From assembly GCF_000764305.2 (NCBI RefSeq), contig NW_025931949.1, forward strand, positions 310,001 through 374,000: a stretch of 64,000 nt of DNA, in the 5' to 3' direction. Below, piece by piece: positions 25,634-38,130 of the stretch; the stretch's first letter is position 1, and the number at the start of each line of letters is the position of its first letter. The stretch is from Hyalella azteca. Taxonomy: Eukaryota; Arthropoda; Malacostraca; Amphipoda; Hyalellidae. The position numbers and the translations under genes were made by a program. Below the pieces are notes generated by a model, which made no database searches, was not told where the DNA came from, and worked only from the letters and a program-made list of their open reading frames with translations.

Positions 25634-27535
25634 CCGATTGTGAGGAGCACTGCGTAGCACGCCAAAATGCGACGAGTTTTCTCTGGGCTTCGCCAAAGCA
25701 TCTTTCATCTTCCTCTGAGAAACGCTCTGCTTGTGAACGTTATCCTCTTGGACGTTTGACGAGACTTTCATAACAAATGATAACTCGAGTCTGTGCTGCC
25801 TTCAAAGAAGTCTGAATGAATACCCATTTTGCTGCTCAAGATGACTAAACCGGAAAACGAAAAGAGCAGCGCTTCTCAGTAATATTTATTCTAGGTTTCA
25901 AGTTTGCCTGTAATTATATCCATCTATAATTACGGTGTATATAAATGTATAGACTATTTAAAGGGCAAAATAAAGAAGACTAAGTCCGAAACGCTTCACG
26001 AAAAAGAAATTATTTTATTTAAATGAATTGTATCTGCATTTGTTATTATTCGGCTACATTTAATTTGGTGTTTTGTATGTGGTGAGAATTATGTAAGTGA
26101 CTTTGAAAAAGTTTGTTTTCGTTGATTACATATATTTAAGTTTCGATGTTTCTCCTCAAAAATCTTTATTTCAAAATTTAAATTAGGCATTCATGCGTTA
26201 CACTAGCGGTTGAACGAATTTGAAGTTTCTAACTTATAAAAAAATAGGAAATATGGTGTTTATAACTTAAAAAACATAATAAAACCTCGTCTATCACGCG
26301 TGTTACGTTCCAGACCCCGCGTCTATATGTATAATTCGTGATTTGGAATTCATCAACTTTTAGTAATTTTCAAGTATTTATATTGTAATTGTTAAAGAGT
26401 TTTCATCGTTTGATTATGAACTTTTTTACTCTTCTTGATGATCAAGTTCGACGGGCTGTTAAATCTTCTGATTTGCCTCAGAAACTCGCGCCCCACGAAG
26501 TTCCATGAATGATTCTTCTCGTTATTATGTCTTGAATCCGTGATGAAGTGAAGCCGCCGTTGGTGATTCATTATATTACCTTTCACTTCTGAAAAAACTT
26601 TACTCCATTATTTAATATTCCTGCCAATTAGATACATTTATCGTGTAAGGAGCAAAATACTTACGCTTTTGAGTTTTCTCCACGACGCCGGAGCCAACTA
26701 AATGAAGCGTTATTATGCGAGAGACCTAATGATGGTTTCGTCTGATGGTTAAGATCTCATGCTAATCCATGGCTTGTCCCCTAATTTAGTTTCAGTCGAT
26801 GTTATGCTACTGAAGCCCTGGATCGTAAGAGATGATTATGTTCGTCATAATATTCACAAGGGACAACATCATTATTAAACGCTGCTTAAGGCTAGCAGAT
26901 CCGTACGGCTTGGAATATCGTGAAGTTGTCTTCCGTCTCTCAAACGACCTCAGCAAAGGATTTGTGATCGCATTTGCGAAGCTAGTTTCCCTAAACTTGA
27001 TTTCTCATCTATGCATTTTTAAGAACTGAACTTAGGTCCCCATTTAATTATTGCGAACGATGTGCTTCTGAATCGTTTGTGTTTCTGCACGGAAACGTTG
27101 ACACGAACTCGTCGTCCGGCTGCCTACAAAGCCGGTATGTGCGTGCTGGAGATAATGAGCAATACGCGGTCCTCCAGGGATTCCCCTCGACGAGATTTAA
27201 TTAAGTCACCTGACGGATGTTTGGTATCTTTTGCGCCTGATTATGGGAGTTCATCGTTAAATTTACGGCCAAATCCTATCCTCTTGTGATGAGAAATCTG
27301 TAGCCATCTACTATTATTCAGACCGTAACGAATGTACAGATTCATTTCTGTACATGGGCTCCAAAATTTGAGTCAACTGTGGTTTTGGAGAATCCAAAAT
27401 GTCGTTTCCCGTATTTTCCTGTTCTTTCTAGACTGATCGTTTCATTCCTAACATCAATGAATTAATACTAGAAGGAATTGAAATTTTGATTCACAATTCA
27501 TGAGGTGCGTTCGTCGTTACATTATAAAAGTAGTA

Positions 27536-27698
27536 TTTTTAGCGCATTTTCTCATTTATGGAAAAAATGCCCTATTGTGCTCGTCATGTCCGTCCGTCCG
27601 TCTGTCCGTCCGTCTGTCCGTGACATCACGTTTTCGTCGATTTTGAGAAAATGCGCTCTCTGTCACTCACTGCAGTGAGTACTGAGTTATATTTTTTC
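27536..27698 (+). mobile_element. GTCC-core dispersed element, copy B
   Basis: Plus-orientation copy with TTTTTAGCGCATTTTCTC at the start, a CATGTCCGTCCGTCCGTCTG core, GAGAAAATGCGC after the core, then the CTCACTGCAGTGAG palindrome and GTACTGAGTT. It is clearly homologous over its full length to the copies at 16221 (inverted) and 50956. Non-coding. Confidence 0.78.
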
Positions 27699-28239
27699 AA
27701 CATAACATCAGAAAATGACTGTCCAACATGTTTACTAGCATTTTCCAAGAGGTTACTTTGCTGATTTTTAAAACAGTTTAGAATTTTCTCTGGCCTAGTT
27801 AATGGTTGAGAACTTTGTCAATGTCTCTGGAAAAAATTTGTGCGGGGCATATCTTCGTTAGGATTTTTGAGAAAAAATACATTTTCTCCAAGTATATTTA
27901 TAATTACCTCTCTGAATTTATCCAGTCTGAAATTGTCGGAAAGATTTGTGTGTACCTACGTACCTAATTAACATATTATTAACAAACAGAATGAGTTGCA
28001 TCGAATAAGTTAGAATTTGCAAACTTCAACTATACAGGGCAAATGTTATTGCGCATAAGATATGACAATTTTGCCCTGATTTTACGGCCTTCTTGCAAAA
28101 ATATTGACATCTTTCTAGTGGCTTGGTAATTGTAGTCAACCTGAAACTTTATTGATACATAACTTATATTTAAATACTTTTTTCGCGGTGTGTATTTTGT
28201 TACTTATAAATTTACGGCCTGAATAAATTAATAAATTAA

Positions 28240-28443
28240 TTAATAAATTCCTGAAGGAAATTTATCATTTTCATCTCGTTTCAAGTCGTTGGTAATAATA
28301 GTCGGTGCAGACTCCAGTCCTGAAATGTTAAGATAATTGCCGTTATTGCCTTGACTTGCTTCGGAAGTAAAAGCTTCGGTTTGGTTAATGGAGCTGAATA
28401 GACCTTGACGAGCGCGACTATTGCCCTCGGAATGGTCTAACAT
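28240..28443 (-). CDS. Possible minus-strand terminal coding exon, unrecognised
   Basis: A 67-codon open frame on the minus strand ending in TAA at 28240. A possible acceptor (tgtttcaatattcatgttag) ends at 28437, just inside the ORF's first codons. An AATAAA lies about 90 bases past the stop, visible as TTTATT near 28151 on the + strand. The peptide is polar and compositionally balanced (ARQGLFSSINQTEAFTSEAS; later NDLKRDENDKFPSGIY), with mixed codon use that looks coding. It is antisense to the presumed dystrophin intron, so it would belong to a nested gene. No family is recognised and no upstream exon was located. Confidence 0.3.
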   Translation of the reverse strand: MLDHSEGNSRARQGLFSSINQTEAFTSEASQGNNGNYLNISGLESAPTIITNDLKRDENDKFPSGIY

Positions 28444-29832
28444 GAATATTGAAACAATACAGGGATCGCTGCGTGTAACACAATTTACAGAACTTAGCTA
28501 CTTTGTGGAAGTTCTTGCGTAGCAAACTTCTATTAAGGCAGATCGAGATCTTCGCATTTTATTCATGGAGCCAATTTTATGCATCTTTCAAAGAGCGTTG
28601 CGATGTGAAAAGAATCCCCCGCAACAAACATCAAGCTGCATTTTATTTGTTACTTGGAATCTTATATGAATAGGCAAGTTTCGGTATAATATAAATATTT
28701 TTCATAGACAGATTATATTTTTGCATTTATTTGCGTTTCCTCGTTTGTGCGTAACCTGGAATTTATTCTTGTGGCGCGAGATGTTCACAGTTGACATGAG
28801 CTCAATTTCAAATTGTAATAGGAGAATTTTTCTTCCCACCAAGCAATAAAGGCGAGGCTGTAAAGTTTATTGGCAGTCTGTTGAAATGGTCGAGGCTGGC
28901 GTGAGGCGTCACTTTGCATACAGCCGTCCAACGTCATTGCTTCCTATAAATAAAGGAGCATTTGTTTGTGTGGTGCTTGGCGAACCTTGACTACCTCGAT
29001 TGCTGCATCGCTGCTGCTGATCCGCTGTTCAAAACTTTTGGTTTGTTCCTGAGCGTGTCGCAAGTACTGTACTCCACGACTTGCATTAGCATCAACCGAC
29101 ACAACTTTCGCATATTTTCTTCGTGACTTTGAAACTCTTGCTATCCTTTAACTCTTGCACTGTCAGCTAGCTAGCTTCCGGTTATCGAGTCTTGAAGTTG
29201 TCTAGTATCGCCTTATGATGCACTCCCTCAACCTGTTTGAATCGTCTATATTTCATGCTCGTACAGCGTGTAAAGAGGCGTTAATGACTTTAACTTAGAC
29301 TTGGGTATCATTTACGTGTTGCATTAAGTGTTGAAGAAACAAACAGAATTTTTTTCAATGTGAAAATTCTAGGATGTAGCATAAGAGTCTAACCTAGTTC
29401 GTGTGCGCCTAAAAATTTCGATATAGGGCATTTTTACTTTGAAAATTCTGGGATTTGGTGCAGAGAGGTGGAATACTTACCAATTTTTCAGTTTATTTTG
29501 CTACGATTTAATCGAAAAAAATACCTGGCGATTTTTGCGCGCTGGTGCGAATATTGAAGCGTCGCTGTTTCCTCCTTTAGCCTCCTAGTGAGGATGAAAA
29601 GTTATACGCATTATAATTTCCCTGCTTTGCTATTGAAAACGAAATGACTTTAAATTATTCCTTGCAACTCGATTGCAGTTTAATTAAATCGCCTGAAAGG
29701 GTTTTGATCTTTTCTCATCCTAACCTTTGGTCGTCGACAGTGACGACAACTGAATTCGTAGATAGATAAATGTTTGTTTATTATTATTCTGTATTTTGTT
29801 ATTTTTGAATCAATTAAACATTATATCATCAC

Positions 29833-29868
29833 CTTCTAATGAAAAATTTTCTCCATTTCAGGTAAGTT
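29833..29868 (+). promoter_or_regulatory. Putative recursive-splicing (ratchet) site 2, strong
   Basis: CTAAT (branch-point-like, in cttctaatg) is followed by attttctccatttcag|gtaagtta. A complete acceptor abuts a perfect GTAAGT donor at 29861/29862. Position about 9.3 kb into a very long intron fits known insect ratchet points. Downstream the bases from 29862 are open for about 20 codons to a second donor-like TCT|GTGAGT at 29922/29923, as in recursive-splicing exons that compete with the zero-length path. Use in vivo is inferred, not shown. Confidence 0.55.
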
Positions 29869-31017
29869 ATGATGAGGATCGCGTTGTTCCTCACAAACAG
29901 CTATCGGGGCTTCGCTTGGTCTGTGAGTAACTTTTGTTCATGGTCTTGTGTTTACTTTCTTCGTTGTTCGGATCTCCTGGACATGAAGGAGGTAAGCTAT
30001 AAGGTGAGGCTGCTTTGGATTTTTCGGTACCTATGAAGTTAACCATTTAAACATCAGAACAAAATTTTTATGCGGCTATTGCATCGAAGGACGAATATGA
30101 TGCATTGCAGCGCACTGCTCACTTTATTCAACATTAAAATGTAAAAATCGTTATAAAGTTGAATATTTTTTTATAGACTCGGAAAATTTTTCAATGAACA
30201 TGTATGTATCTCTATTTCGGAAACGAACAATCCATTACAATTTCATTTGTTTTCTTTTGCGTGCAAGTTGCCGGTTGTCGTAAACTGGATACGTTTTGTC
30301 CAGGTGCTGGGAAACAACGTGCAGTGTTTGGCCTCGCTCGCAGTTCATTACCGTCTTTGGAAAAGCCTAGCTCTTTTAGGTCAGAATTCCTATGATGCTT
30401 GTTCTCTCTTTCTTTGGACGGGATTGCATCAAAATCTCATTAGGTGCTGAGGAGCTGCATGTTCTCTTAGCTGGATAACCCGGCACTTGATGCTGCGTGA
30501 CCTTGTCGCTGACTCTTAATAATTTTTCATAGCCTACTTTTTATTCCGCGTAATAATCGTCCTCTGCCTACTATTTTTATATAAGATCTTCACAATATCG
30601 TGGCGCACACGATCGGCATACCGTATAATAATTGTTTGGTTATTTTAATCTTTATTTAACTCTGTTATTCGGCAATTCTGAAATTTTCTAAGCTCATCTT
30701 TGATTTTATTTATTCTTAACGTATTTTTCTCGATTACTAGTTAGACTTAAGAACTGAAAAAAATGGTTCTTTGGAGAACGACGCGGCCGTAGTTAGGGAG
30801 AATTTTCAATACGAGTTAGTGAGTTAGTGGAAGCCGTTGGTGGAAGTCGCATGTACACAGATCACAGATCACAACAACAAAGTTGCAAGTCGTTATTGGC
30901 ACAAAATTTCCTAATGTATTCCTAAAAAGTTATCAAAGTTTCTTTTTGAAATATGATTACTCCCTGCTCTCCTAGATTACGTATACTCAGATCATACCGC
31001 CACCATAATTTGGCATG

Positions 31018-31176
31018 AAACTGCTGTACATTACATAAAACTGCTGTACATTACATAAAACTGCTGTACATTACATAAAACTGCTGTACATTACATGAAA
31101 CTGCTGTACATTACATAAAACTGCTGTACATTACATAAAACTGCTGTACATTACATAAAACTGCTGTACATTACAT
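31018..31176. repeat. 20-bp tandem repeat, eight copies
   Basis: Eight head-to-tail copies of aaactgctgtacattacata, nearly identical (one internal copy has taca-ttacatg). Spacing is exactly 20 bp with no spacers, so it is a minisatellite rather than a CRISPR-like array. The near identity suggests recent expansion. Confidence 0.95.
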
Positions 31177-32351
31177 GATCTACGTCAGTTTGGGCTTGTA
31201 CTTTTCACGAATAATAGCGCAATCGGCAAGCAACACTTTTGCTCTTCAGAACGGATGATAAAAAGTATTTCTAATTATTCATGGGCAGTTTTGGTATCAC
31301 AATTCATCAGCCAAAAGCAGTAACGACCCATAATCTGCCGATGCTCCTAACAAGGAGAGATGAAGGGCTATTATAGGAATAGGCGGCATTAATAATTTTG
31401 TTCTCTGCTCATACTCACCATTTCCAGGCTAAAAAAGCCGCCAACTTGGTTGAATTTAGAAATGAACTTATCAGGACAATTTAAAGGTAGTAAAATATTG
31501 ACACTGACCGATGGCATGTTCAAGCGGTTTAAACTGTCGTCATTTTTGCAGGAAAAATGTTTACATATTATGTCATTTTAAGCGTTGGTATCTCTCGGGA
31601 CCGTTTGACTGAGAATTCATGTACGCCAAATCTTGAACCGCGATACTAGAATATGCGATCTCGGCAAACTGTCGAAGCTGGTCAACTGGATTGATGGGTT
31701 CAGTACCAAGAGAACCTCATTAATGGCCAAAGGAAAGTTCCTAATAGTTGTGACCTCGAAATTTCTATCTTCAGTTCTACTTTCGTATTTTGGCATACAG
31801 TATTTTTTGTATAGATCTGCTCTTCTGCTTTTCATAACTTTAGCAATAATTTAATAATAAACCAAACCATAATTTGTATATTTTTTCCTTAAAAATAATT
31901 CCTGTTAGCTTACGTCGTTGGTCATGGAAGGTTGACTTGGGGCGCCATGCGTCGACGTGTCTGTCTTGTTGTGTCCGGGATGACGATGGCGAGCAAGCTA
32001 TCGCATGGCTCAGTTTACTCACCAATTGCATCGCCCGCCAACCTTTTGATCTGATTGCATCGTGTCTTTTCAGCCTCGGGATTTCCGGCGTTCCTTGTGT
32101 GGATGTTCTGACACTGAGATGGTACAGGTTTTGCTTCCGAACGAAGCACGAAAACACGTTTTCTTGCTCTGCAAGAAGTTGTATTCGCCTCTACATGTTA
32201 ATTTTTAACGTGTTATAAACAATGAAAACGTGATATTTTCATGTTTTATTGTTTATTGTTGCTGCTAATTGATATTTTATCCTTGCACATATATTTTCGA
32301 TACATTTTTGAGTCTATAACCTAACCTATAACCTATAAAAAGCAAACCTCT

Positions 32352-33456
32352 GACTTTCAAAGAGGCCAAATTATTGGTGCTCGTATGGCAGGTGCTAGTG
32401 TGACACAAACTTTCCGAATGCTTGACGCTTCTAGAGGTACTGTCTCAAAAGTAATGTCTGCCTTTGAAAGTGAATTAAAATTTCCTCAGCAAAGCACAAG
32501 TCTGGCCGAAAGTCAAAATTGTCCGAGAGAGACCGTCGATACCTAAATCGAATTATGAGGGACAATCAAAAGACTGCAGACCTCAATGGACACCTACAGA
32601 ACCCATGCAGTTTCCATAAAGACTGTCCGCCGAGAGCTGCACAGATCTGGATTCTATGCATGGGCTGCAATTAGAAAATCTCTGGTTTCAAATACAAATG
32701 CTTTAAAGTGTCCAGAGTGGTGTAAAATCCTCCAGAATTCGTCCCATGAGCAGTGGACAAATTTGACTTACTCTGATGAATCATCGTTTACCTTATTTCC
32801 AACCTCTGGCCGAGTTTGCGTTTGGAGATGGCGAAAAGATCCCGACTGCCTCCGCCCCCGTGAAACATGGCGGGAGATCTTTGGTGATCTGGGGTGCTAT
32901 TTCTTGGAAATCCGGCGGACCAATGATTTCTCTTCATGGAAGAATTAACAGCCGTGACTATTTAGGAATTTTGGGGGACCAAGCTCATTCCATGCATCTA
33001 CTATCGTTTCCGGAGGGGAACGCCATCGTTCAAGATGATAATGCCCCGATCCATACAGCTGGAATTGTTAAAAAATGGCATGAGGAACATCCTAATGATG
33101 TTGAGCAATGAGCATCTCATGTGGCCGCTACAATCACCAGACTTGTGATTGTGGAAATGACCTCGTCGCTTGTGGCCACCATTGACAAGGTCAGTTCTGT
33201 CAAGAAAGCATTTATGGTCGATTCTAGAGATACCGGTCAGAAGTCGATTCCCGCCGCCATCGTCTGTAAAAGAGCTGGAGTGAGTTTCAACTGAAGAATG
33301 GGTTAAAATTCCTTTGGAAACCATTCACAATTTGTATGAATCAATGCTTCGGAGAATTGAGGCTGTAATTGCTGCAAAAGGTAGACCTACACCATACTAT
33401 GTAAAATATATTTTGTGGATTTCTCAGTTGTTTCCCTTTTTTTTGTCTAACCCCTG
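32352..33456 (+). pseudogene. Tc1-like transposase, frameshifted and interrupted
   Basis: Fragments of one Tc1/mariner transposase appear in order in shifting frames. An N-terminal helix-turn-helix segment (QRGQIIGARMAGASV, from 32352) comes first, then KLSERDRRYLNRIMRDNQ, then TVRRELHRSGFYAW. Next are the first catalytic Asp in TYSDESSF, then KHGGRSLVIWGAIS, then the second catalytic Asp in QDDNAPIHTA, and WPLQSPDL. The NPIE box with the third acidic residue is missing: an unrelated ~75-bp segment lies between 33146 and 33220. The C-terminus then resumes (VRSRFPPPSSVKELE, stop, EEWVKIPLETI) and ends RPTPYYV. At least three frameshifts and in-frame stops show it is dead. A right-end-like gtctaacccctg is at 33445-33456; no matching left end was found. 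Confidence 0.9.
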
Positions 33457-36400
33457 CATGTTACATTGAAAATGTCGTTTGGAGCCCTTGAGATCATTAT
33501 AATGTAATTGAATGATATCAACATGCCTTACCACCAGCTCTACTTATCTATCAAAAACAATTTGAAGGTGACATATCGAGTTAACTGATATAGGGCTTCA
33601 GATGTTCACTACCGAACTAAACGTTTTGTCTACTAAACACCTTCACTTGCCCCCAGGCGGTAAGGGTATTATGATATTATTTTGCGTATTTTAGCTTCTT
33701 ACTGAGCTTTTAAATTTTGTCATATGGTGTTTTTCCATTTATACGTACGAAATGATCAGTAGGTAGCATCGATGAAGAAATTGTTACGATTTGCAGGACT
33801 AACCAAGCGGGAGCCATCAAATATGGAAGCCTATAACGACGAAGTTTGGATTCTCATACAGTATATAGGGCGCTAGCAGTTGAACCCGGCATTGCTAGGA
33901 TTAGGGTTAAATATTACCCGGGCATATTGGCATTCATCTATCGATTCGTTTTCTTGCTTTCATTGTAATATTCAGAGTTTTTCTTTAAGTAATTATATCT
34001 TCGTTCAATTCCCCATTTAACCCATGTGTTTGAAACTTGAAATCAATTAATCTGTTAATTATGTCCACAATCTTTATTGTTTAAATTTAAAAATTAATCG
34101 GGTATAGTTGTTTTCCATTTAACCTCATGTGCTCCTTGATTCCATAGCTGCAAATAAACTTGTCGATCCAAGAAAAATTGCGAAACAATATGTTTGTACG
34201 CACTCGAACCCCCTTTTTGTTTGTTATTTATTATATCTTAAATAAATCTTCCAACATTTGTAAGCGCGTACATTGGGATGTATTCCTGCATCGCGATTGC
34301 ATGCAGATCCGTACTCGTTCACATTATGCAAAATATTACGTAGTATAACAGATTGGTTCTATATTTTATTAAATTCGTGATTTACAACATCGTTGTTGAG
34401 CTAATGTAACCGTAGTCTGTAAGCGTGCCTGTCGCTTAGTGCGTTCGCGACACGGAATGGGACATTTTTGACGCGCATTAAAACGCTTGATCTATTATGC
34501 ACGGAAGCAGATTTCAAGTCGCTCCCTCGGCCGGGAAAAACGCACTCCAATTCATTCGAGCCGTCATGAATAATTGATGTTATCTGCTGAAGACGTGTTT
34601 GGAGCGCGCCAGCATTAGTCTACTCGCTCCAATATCGTCCTTAAATGATCAAACGATTTTCTGCTTCAAGTAATTTTGGGGCTCGTATGGAGAACTTTAA
34701 ATTTCGTACGGGTTTCTGGAAGATATGATAATACTTGCAAAGCTTAAGGAAGAGGTGAGAAAATCTTCATGGAGAAGTTATAATTTGGGGTAATATGCTA
34801 ATGCGTCACGCCTCTTACATGTCATGAACGATATTGTTCTTCAATCAATTATATGTTCATGGAGTTTGAAATTAGCCGAAGACCTTCAAATAAATGAGGA
34901 AATTAATTTAGATGCAAAACGTATTCCTCAAAAATACTGTTATTCAAGTTATTCTTAATTCGGTGGTCTATGCTCAATAACTCAATAATTCCCTCGCTTT
35001 CGTTGCCTCTCTTATATGTTTTTAGTCTCCATAGCAACGCGCGGAGTCCGCTCCTACCACAACTTTTTTTGGAGTTTTTCCTCCCTTTACGCCTCTCCGC
35101 TGAAAACTTCATAATCTTTGACAGTTTCTGGTGATCGATTACTTCCGGGGCCTTATTTCTGGTGTCTTATGTGCCAGCTCATGACCTCCCTTTAGAAGCT
35201 TTCATTGCTCTCGTCACACAGATTGAACATTTCAGTTATGAGGTTCTTTTGGCACGCGCTTAACGTAGCTTCATTATTAGGCATGCAAATATTGTTATGG
35301 CGAAGCGCTTGTCGTTTTACTCGACTGGTATTGCCTACTTTTTGAGAGTGAAATCGGTTACTCGTAAGGCAATTTTCTGATCTAGTCATGAGATTTATTT
35401 TCATGGCTGAATGTTGTTGAAATGAATGATTCACGTGAAATATAAGGAAAAATTTTCTGCGAAAAGTCTTGCAGTTACATAACTTAAAGTGTTGAATTGT
35501 ACTAGATGAAATTTAAATCCCCAAAAAAAAAATTCATAGCTGGTTGAACTTTAAAGAGTCAATTTTTTAATGAAATAGATCTCTACAACTCGTGCCATAT
35601 TATTTAATGATATTTAAATAGAGTTCTTCAACCACAATCTAATCCGGTCTTAATGTTCTCGATTCGTTTCCCACAAAATTTTTGACCCGTAATTAGTAAG
35701 AATCAAAGATTCTGGCCATTTGTCTTGTTCGTTTTCGAACCGTACATTTCTGTTTTTCAGTGAATTTGAACTGTGTGTGATCTTGAAAAGAGTAATTGAG
35801 ATTTTTAACAGTGCTGGTTCGAAGACCCCTCAATGCGTTCGGTTACGATGCCTCACTGAACTGTTCTGCTTATCCTAGACCTTGACGAGGTCAGTTCTGT
35901 CAAGAAAGTTTATAATTTTTAACTTTGTGTTGTTTGACTTGGGTCGTTGCTGTGTGAGTTTCGCTTCATTTTAGTTTCCCCTTCCCGTAAACTTCCTCTG
36001 CGGTCTGTGTTCTTGGTTCTTTTTTTTTTCAACTGAAGTTTCCGTTTTCTCTCGAAATTTCTTGAACCTCTCCCAGGCATCTATAAAATAAATTCGACTT
36101 TAGAATTTCGAAGCTTTACTGCCTTATTTCATTCATATAGTCGCTACTTTCTAGTGAAAGATTTCAGCTAGCATTGTAAACCATGCTATTTATGAAACAA
36201 TTAGTATTGTACTCTGGTTATATCGCAACATGTATAACCAAAGCCTGAAATTGAGATTTATGAAAATTACCTTGTGGCATTCTCGATGTAAGAACAATCA
36301 TTTAGTCGCCATCTGCTTTTTAAGTTACTTGAATTTCGTTGTTCTGTTGACCTACGCATTCAAACATCAATACCTGGATGTATAAATACAGGTTTATTTT

Positions 36401-36627
36401 CCACAAGAATAAAGTACATTCCGGCTCACACTCAAATGCTCTGTGCATTAAGCCTATTCCTAGCGATGGACCCGTACATTTTTCACACAAAATCAACCCA
36501 TTTTCAGAGTTATTTATTATTGAAATGATAGAATATGAACCACTACCAGTAGTTTGCGCATTCAAGTGCTTGCTTTGGGACTGTCACGACCATGCTTGCT
36601 GTTCCTATGAAGTCCTCAAAGCTCCTG

Positions 36628-36839
36628 CACTGTTAGAAAAAAGGGTGAAAAAACGGTCCCACTGGCGTTCTAGTGGCCGGTCGCCCCGTAAAAATAAACT
36701 GTTTCGCCGTTTTTATCAGATGTTTTACGGATTTATAGTGCTAAATTAGAATAAAAACGGTGACACGGTGTTTCTTTTCACGTGCCGACCGGCCACTGAA
36801 ACGCCGGTAATACCGTTAACGGTAATTTTTCTAACAGTG
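36628..36839 (+). mobile_element. CACTG-ended palindromic MITE, copy 1 (212 bp)
   Basis: Starts CACTGTTAGAAAAA and ends with its complement TTTTTCTAACAGTG, flanked on both sides by TG, a 2-bp target duplication. The inverted repeat extends far inward (GTGGCCGGTCG near the left; CGACCGGCCACTG near the right; CCGTTTTTAT motifs in the middle), so most of the element folds on itself. CACT[AG] termini with 2-3 bp duplications are typical of the CACTA/EnSpm superfamily, hence a non-autonomous CACTA-like element (inference). It has the same length as the copy at 52814, in opposite orientation. Confidence 0.85.
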
Positions 36840-38130
36840 TGTGATGCCGTGCGTCTCATTGCTGTGGTTTGTTGCTAACTGCTCCCGCATCTCACCATGT
36901 TCTATACTGAGATTAGCTGTTATTTGAATAGGATATTCCCTAGACTCAATTTGAATAATCCTTGAACAATTTTATTCGTTATTCTCACTATATGGGTTAA
37001 TTTACATTAGATTTACCATTGCATCAAATTTCTGTCTCTTTAATCTTGACAGTTATCCGCCGATAAAGAGAATTCCTTTGGGCTATGCTCTTATTTATTT
37101 GTGAACAGCAGAAAGGTTGCTCGTTTACAAACGGTAAAAATGATGTCTGAAAAAGCTTAGGTTATTTCAGTCAAATAACTTAGTTATGGCATGTGTTTGA
37201 GGTTCAGTCCGAGGGTCCAATGATATTGAAGGAACCATAATGCCCATTAATATATTTCATACGGTTTGGGCAGTTGGGCTGACTACATCACTGTGTATCT
37301 GGTAATACGTTCTGAAACTTTACTAATCTCAACGCCCGAACAATGCTAAACTCCCTGACTGATGTTGAGCAGAGCGGTCAAGTTGTCTGCATGGTGTCTA
37401 GATATCGAATATAACTGGTCAACACAAGAACAAGTCCATGGAAAGCCCGATAGCTCTAATTGAATTCCTCGCTCATTGTTTTTTCCTGAATATTGCGTCT
37501 CTCATAGCAGTGACTGTAGCTGATTCATTTTTTTAGTTCGAATTCAAATCCCTCTTGCATCTTTTGATTTTTTGTATCGAATAGCTGGTGAACTTTTCGT
37601 TTCCAGAGCGGGAGACTAGAGAGCAAACGGCGACAGTCTCAGTTCGCGAACGAAACTCTAGCTTTCGTTGTGTAGTTTTTTGCTTCAAGATTTTTCCGTG
37701 GAAGTTGGTACGGCGTCGAGTAGATGTGTTTCTCATAATTCTCTACTTCAAAGCCTATAAATCTATTGATGTAAGGTTTAAATAAAATAAATATGAGTTA
37801 GGTGCGTATAATTTGTATCTATCGGACTTGCACTAGTGCTTTGAGTTTTTGAGAACCACATTCGTAGCTCACCTAAAACTTTTTTCCTAGCTTCAAGTTG
37901 CTACTATGAAATATTTTCTTCCTCTCCATGCCGAAATTTTAATACTTATTAGTTCATCTTTGCGCCGAAAATTGTACGAGGTTTCGCTTCAAAAATTTTC
38001 TAGAGGAATTTTCAAATTGCTTCGTACCAGGAATATTCACGCTAGTTTTTTGTAGGTTTCCATTGCTAAGCTCGAACTAATTACAATTCGCCTATTATAC
38101 GGTGTTTAATTCGCTCCAAGACGCTGGACT

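Larger units (their letters stand above)
20518..29861 (+). other. Downstream intron, first part
   Basis: From the donor GTGAGT after the third exon to the strong juxtaposed splice site at 29861/29862. It holds a short AT-rich tandem (20816-20873), a first AG|GTAAGT site (21919/21920), a 24-bp minisatellite (24231-24470), a possible alternative terminal exon (25460-25633), GTCC-core copy B (27536-27698) and a possible minus-strand exon (28240-28443). No further spectrin-repeat exon was recognised on reading the open frames, but short exons could be missed by eye. Confidence 0.6.

Noticed and set aside
31018..31176. CRISPR-like repeat array
   Set aside because: Units are contiguous with no unique spacers, the unit is only 20 bp, and the context is eukaryotic intron.
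31874..32218. 114-codon + strand ORF
   Set aside because: Unrecognised, overlapped by an antisense ORF of similar length, and no splice support.
36378..36749. 123-codon + strand ORF
   Set aside because: It runs into the CACTG MITE at 36628 and has no recognisable domain.
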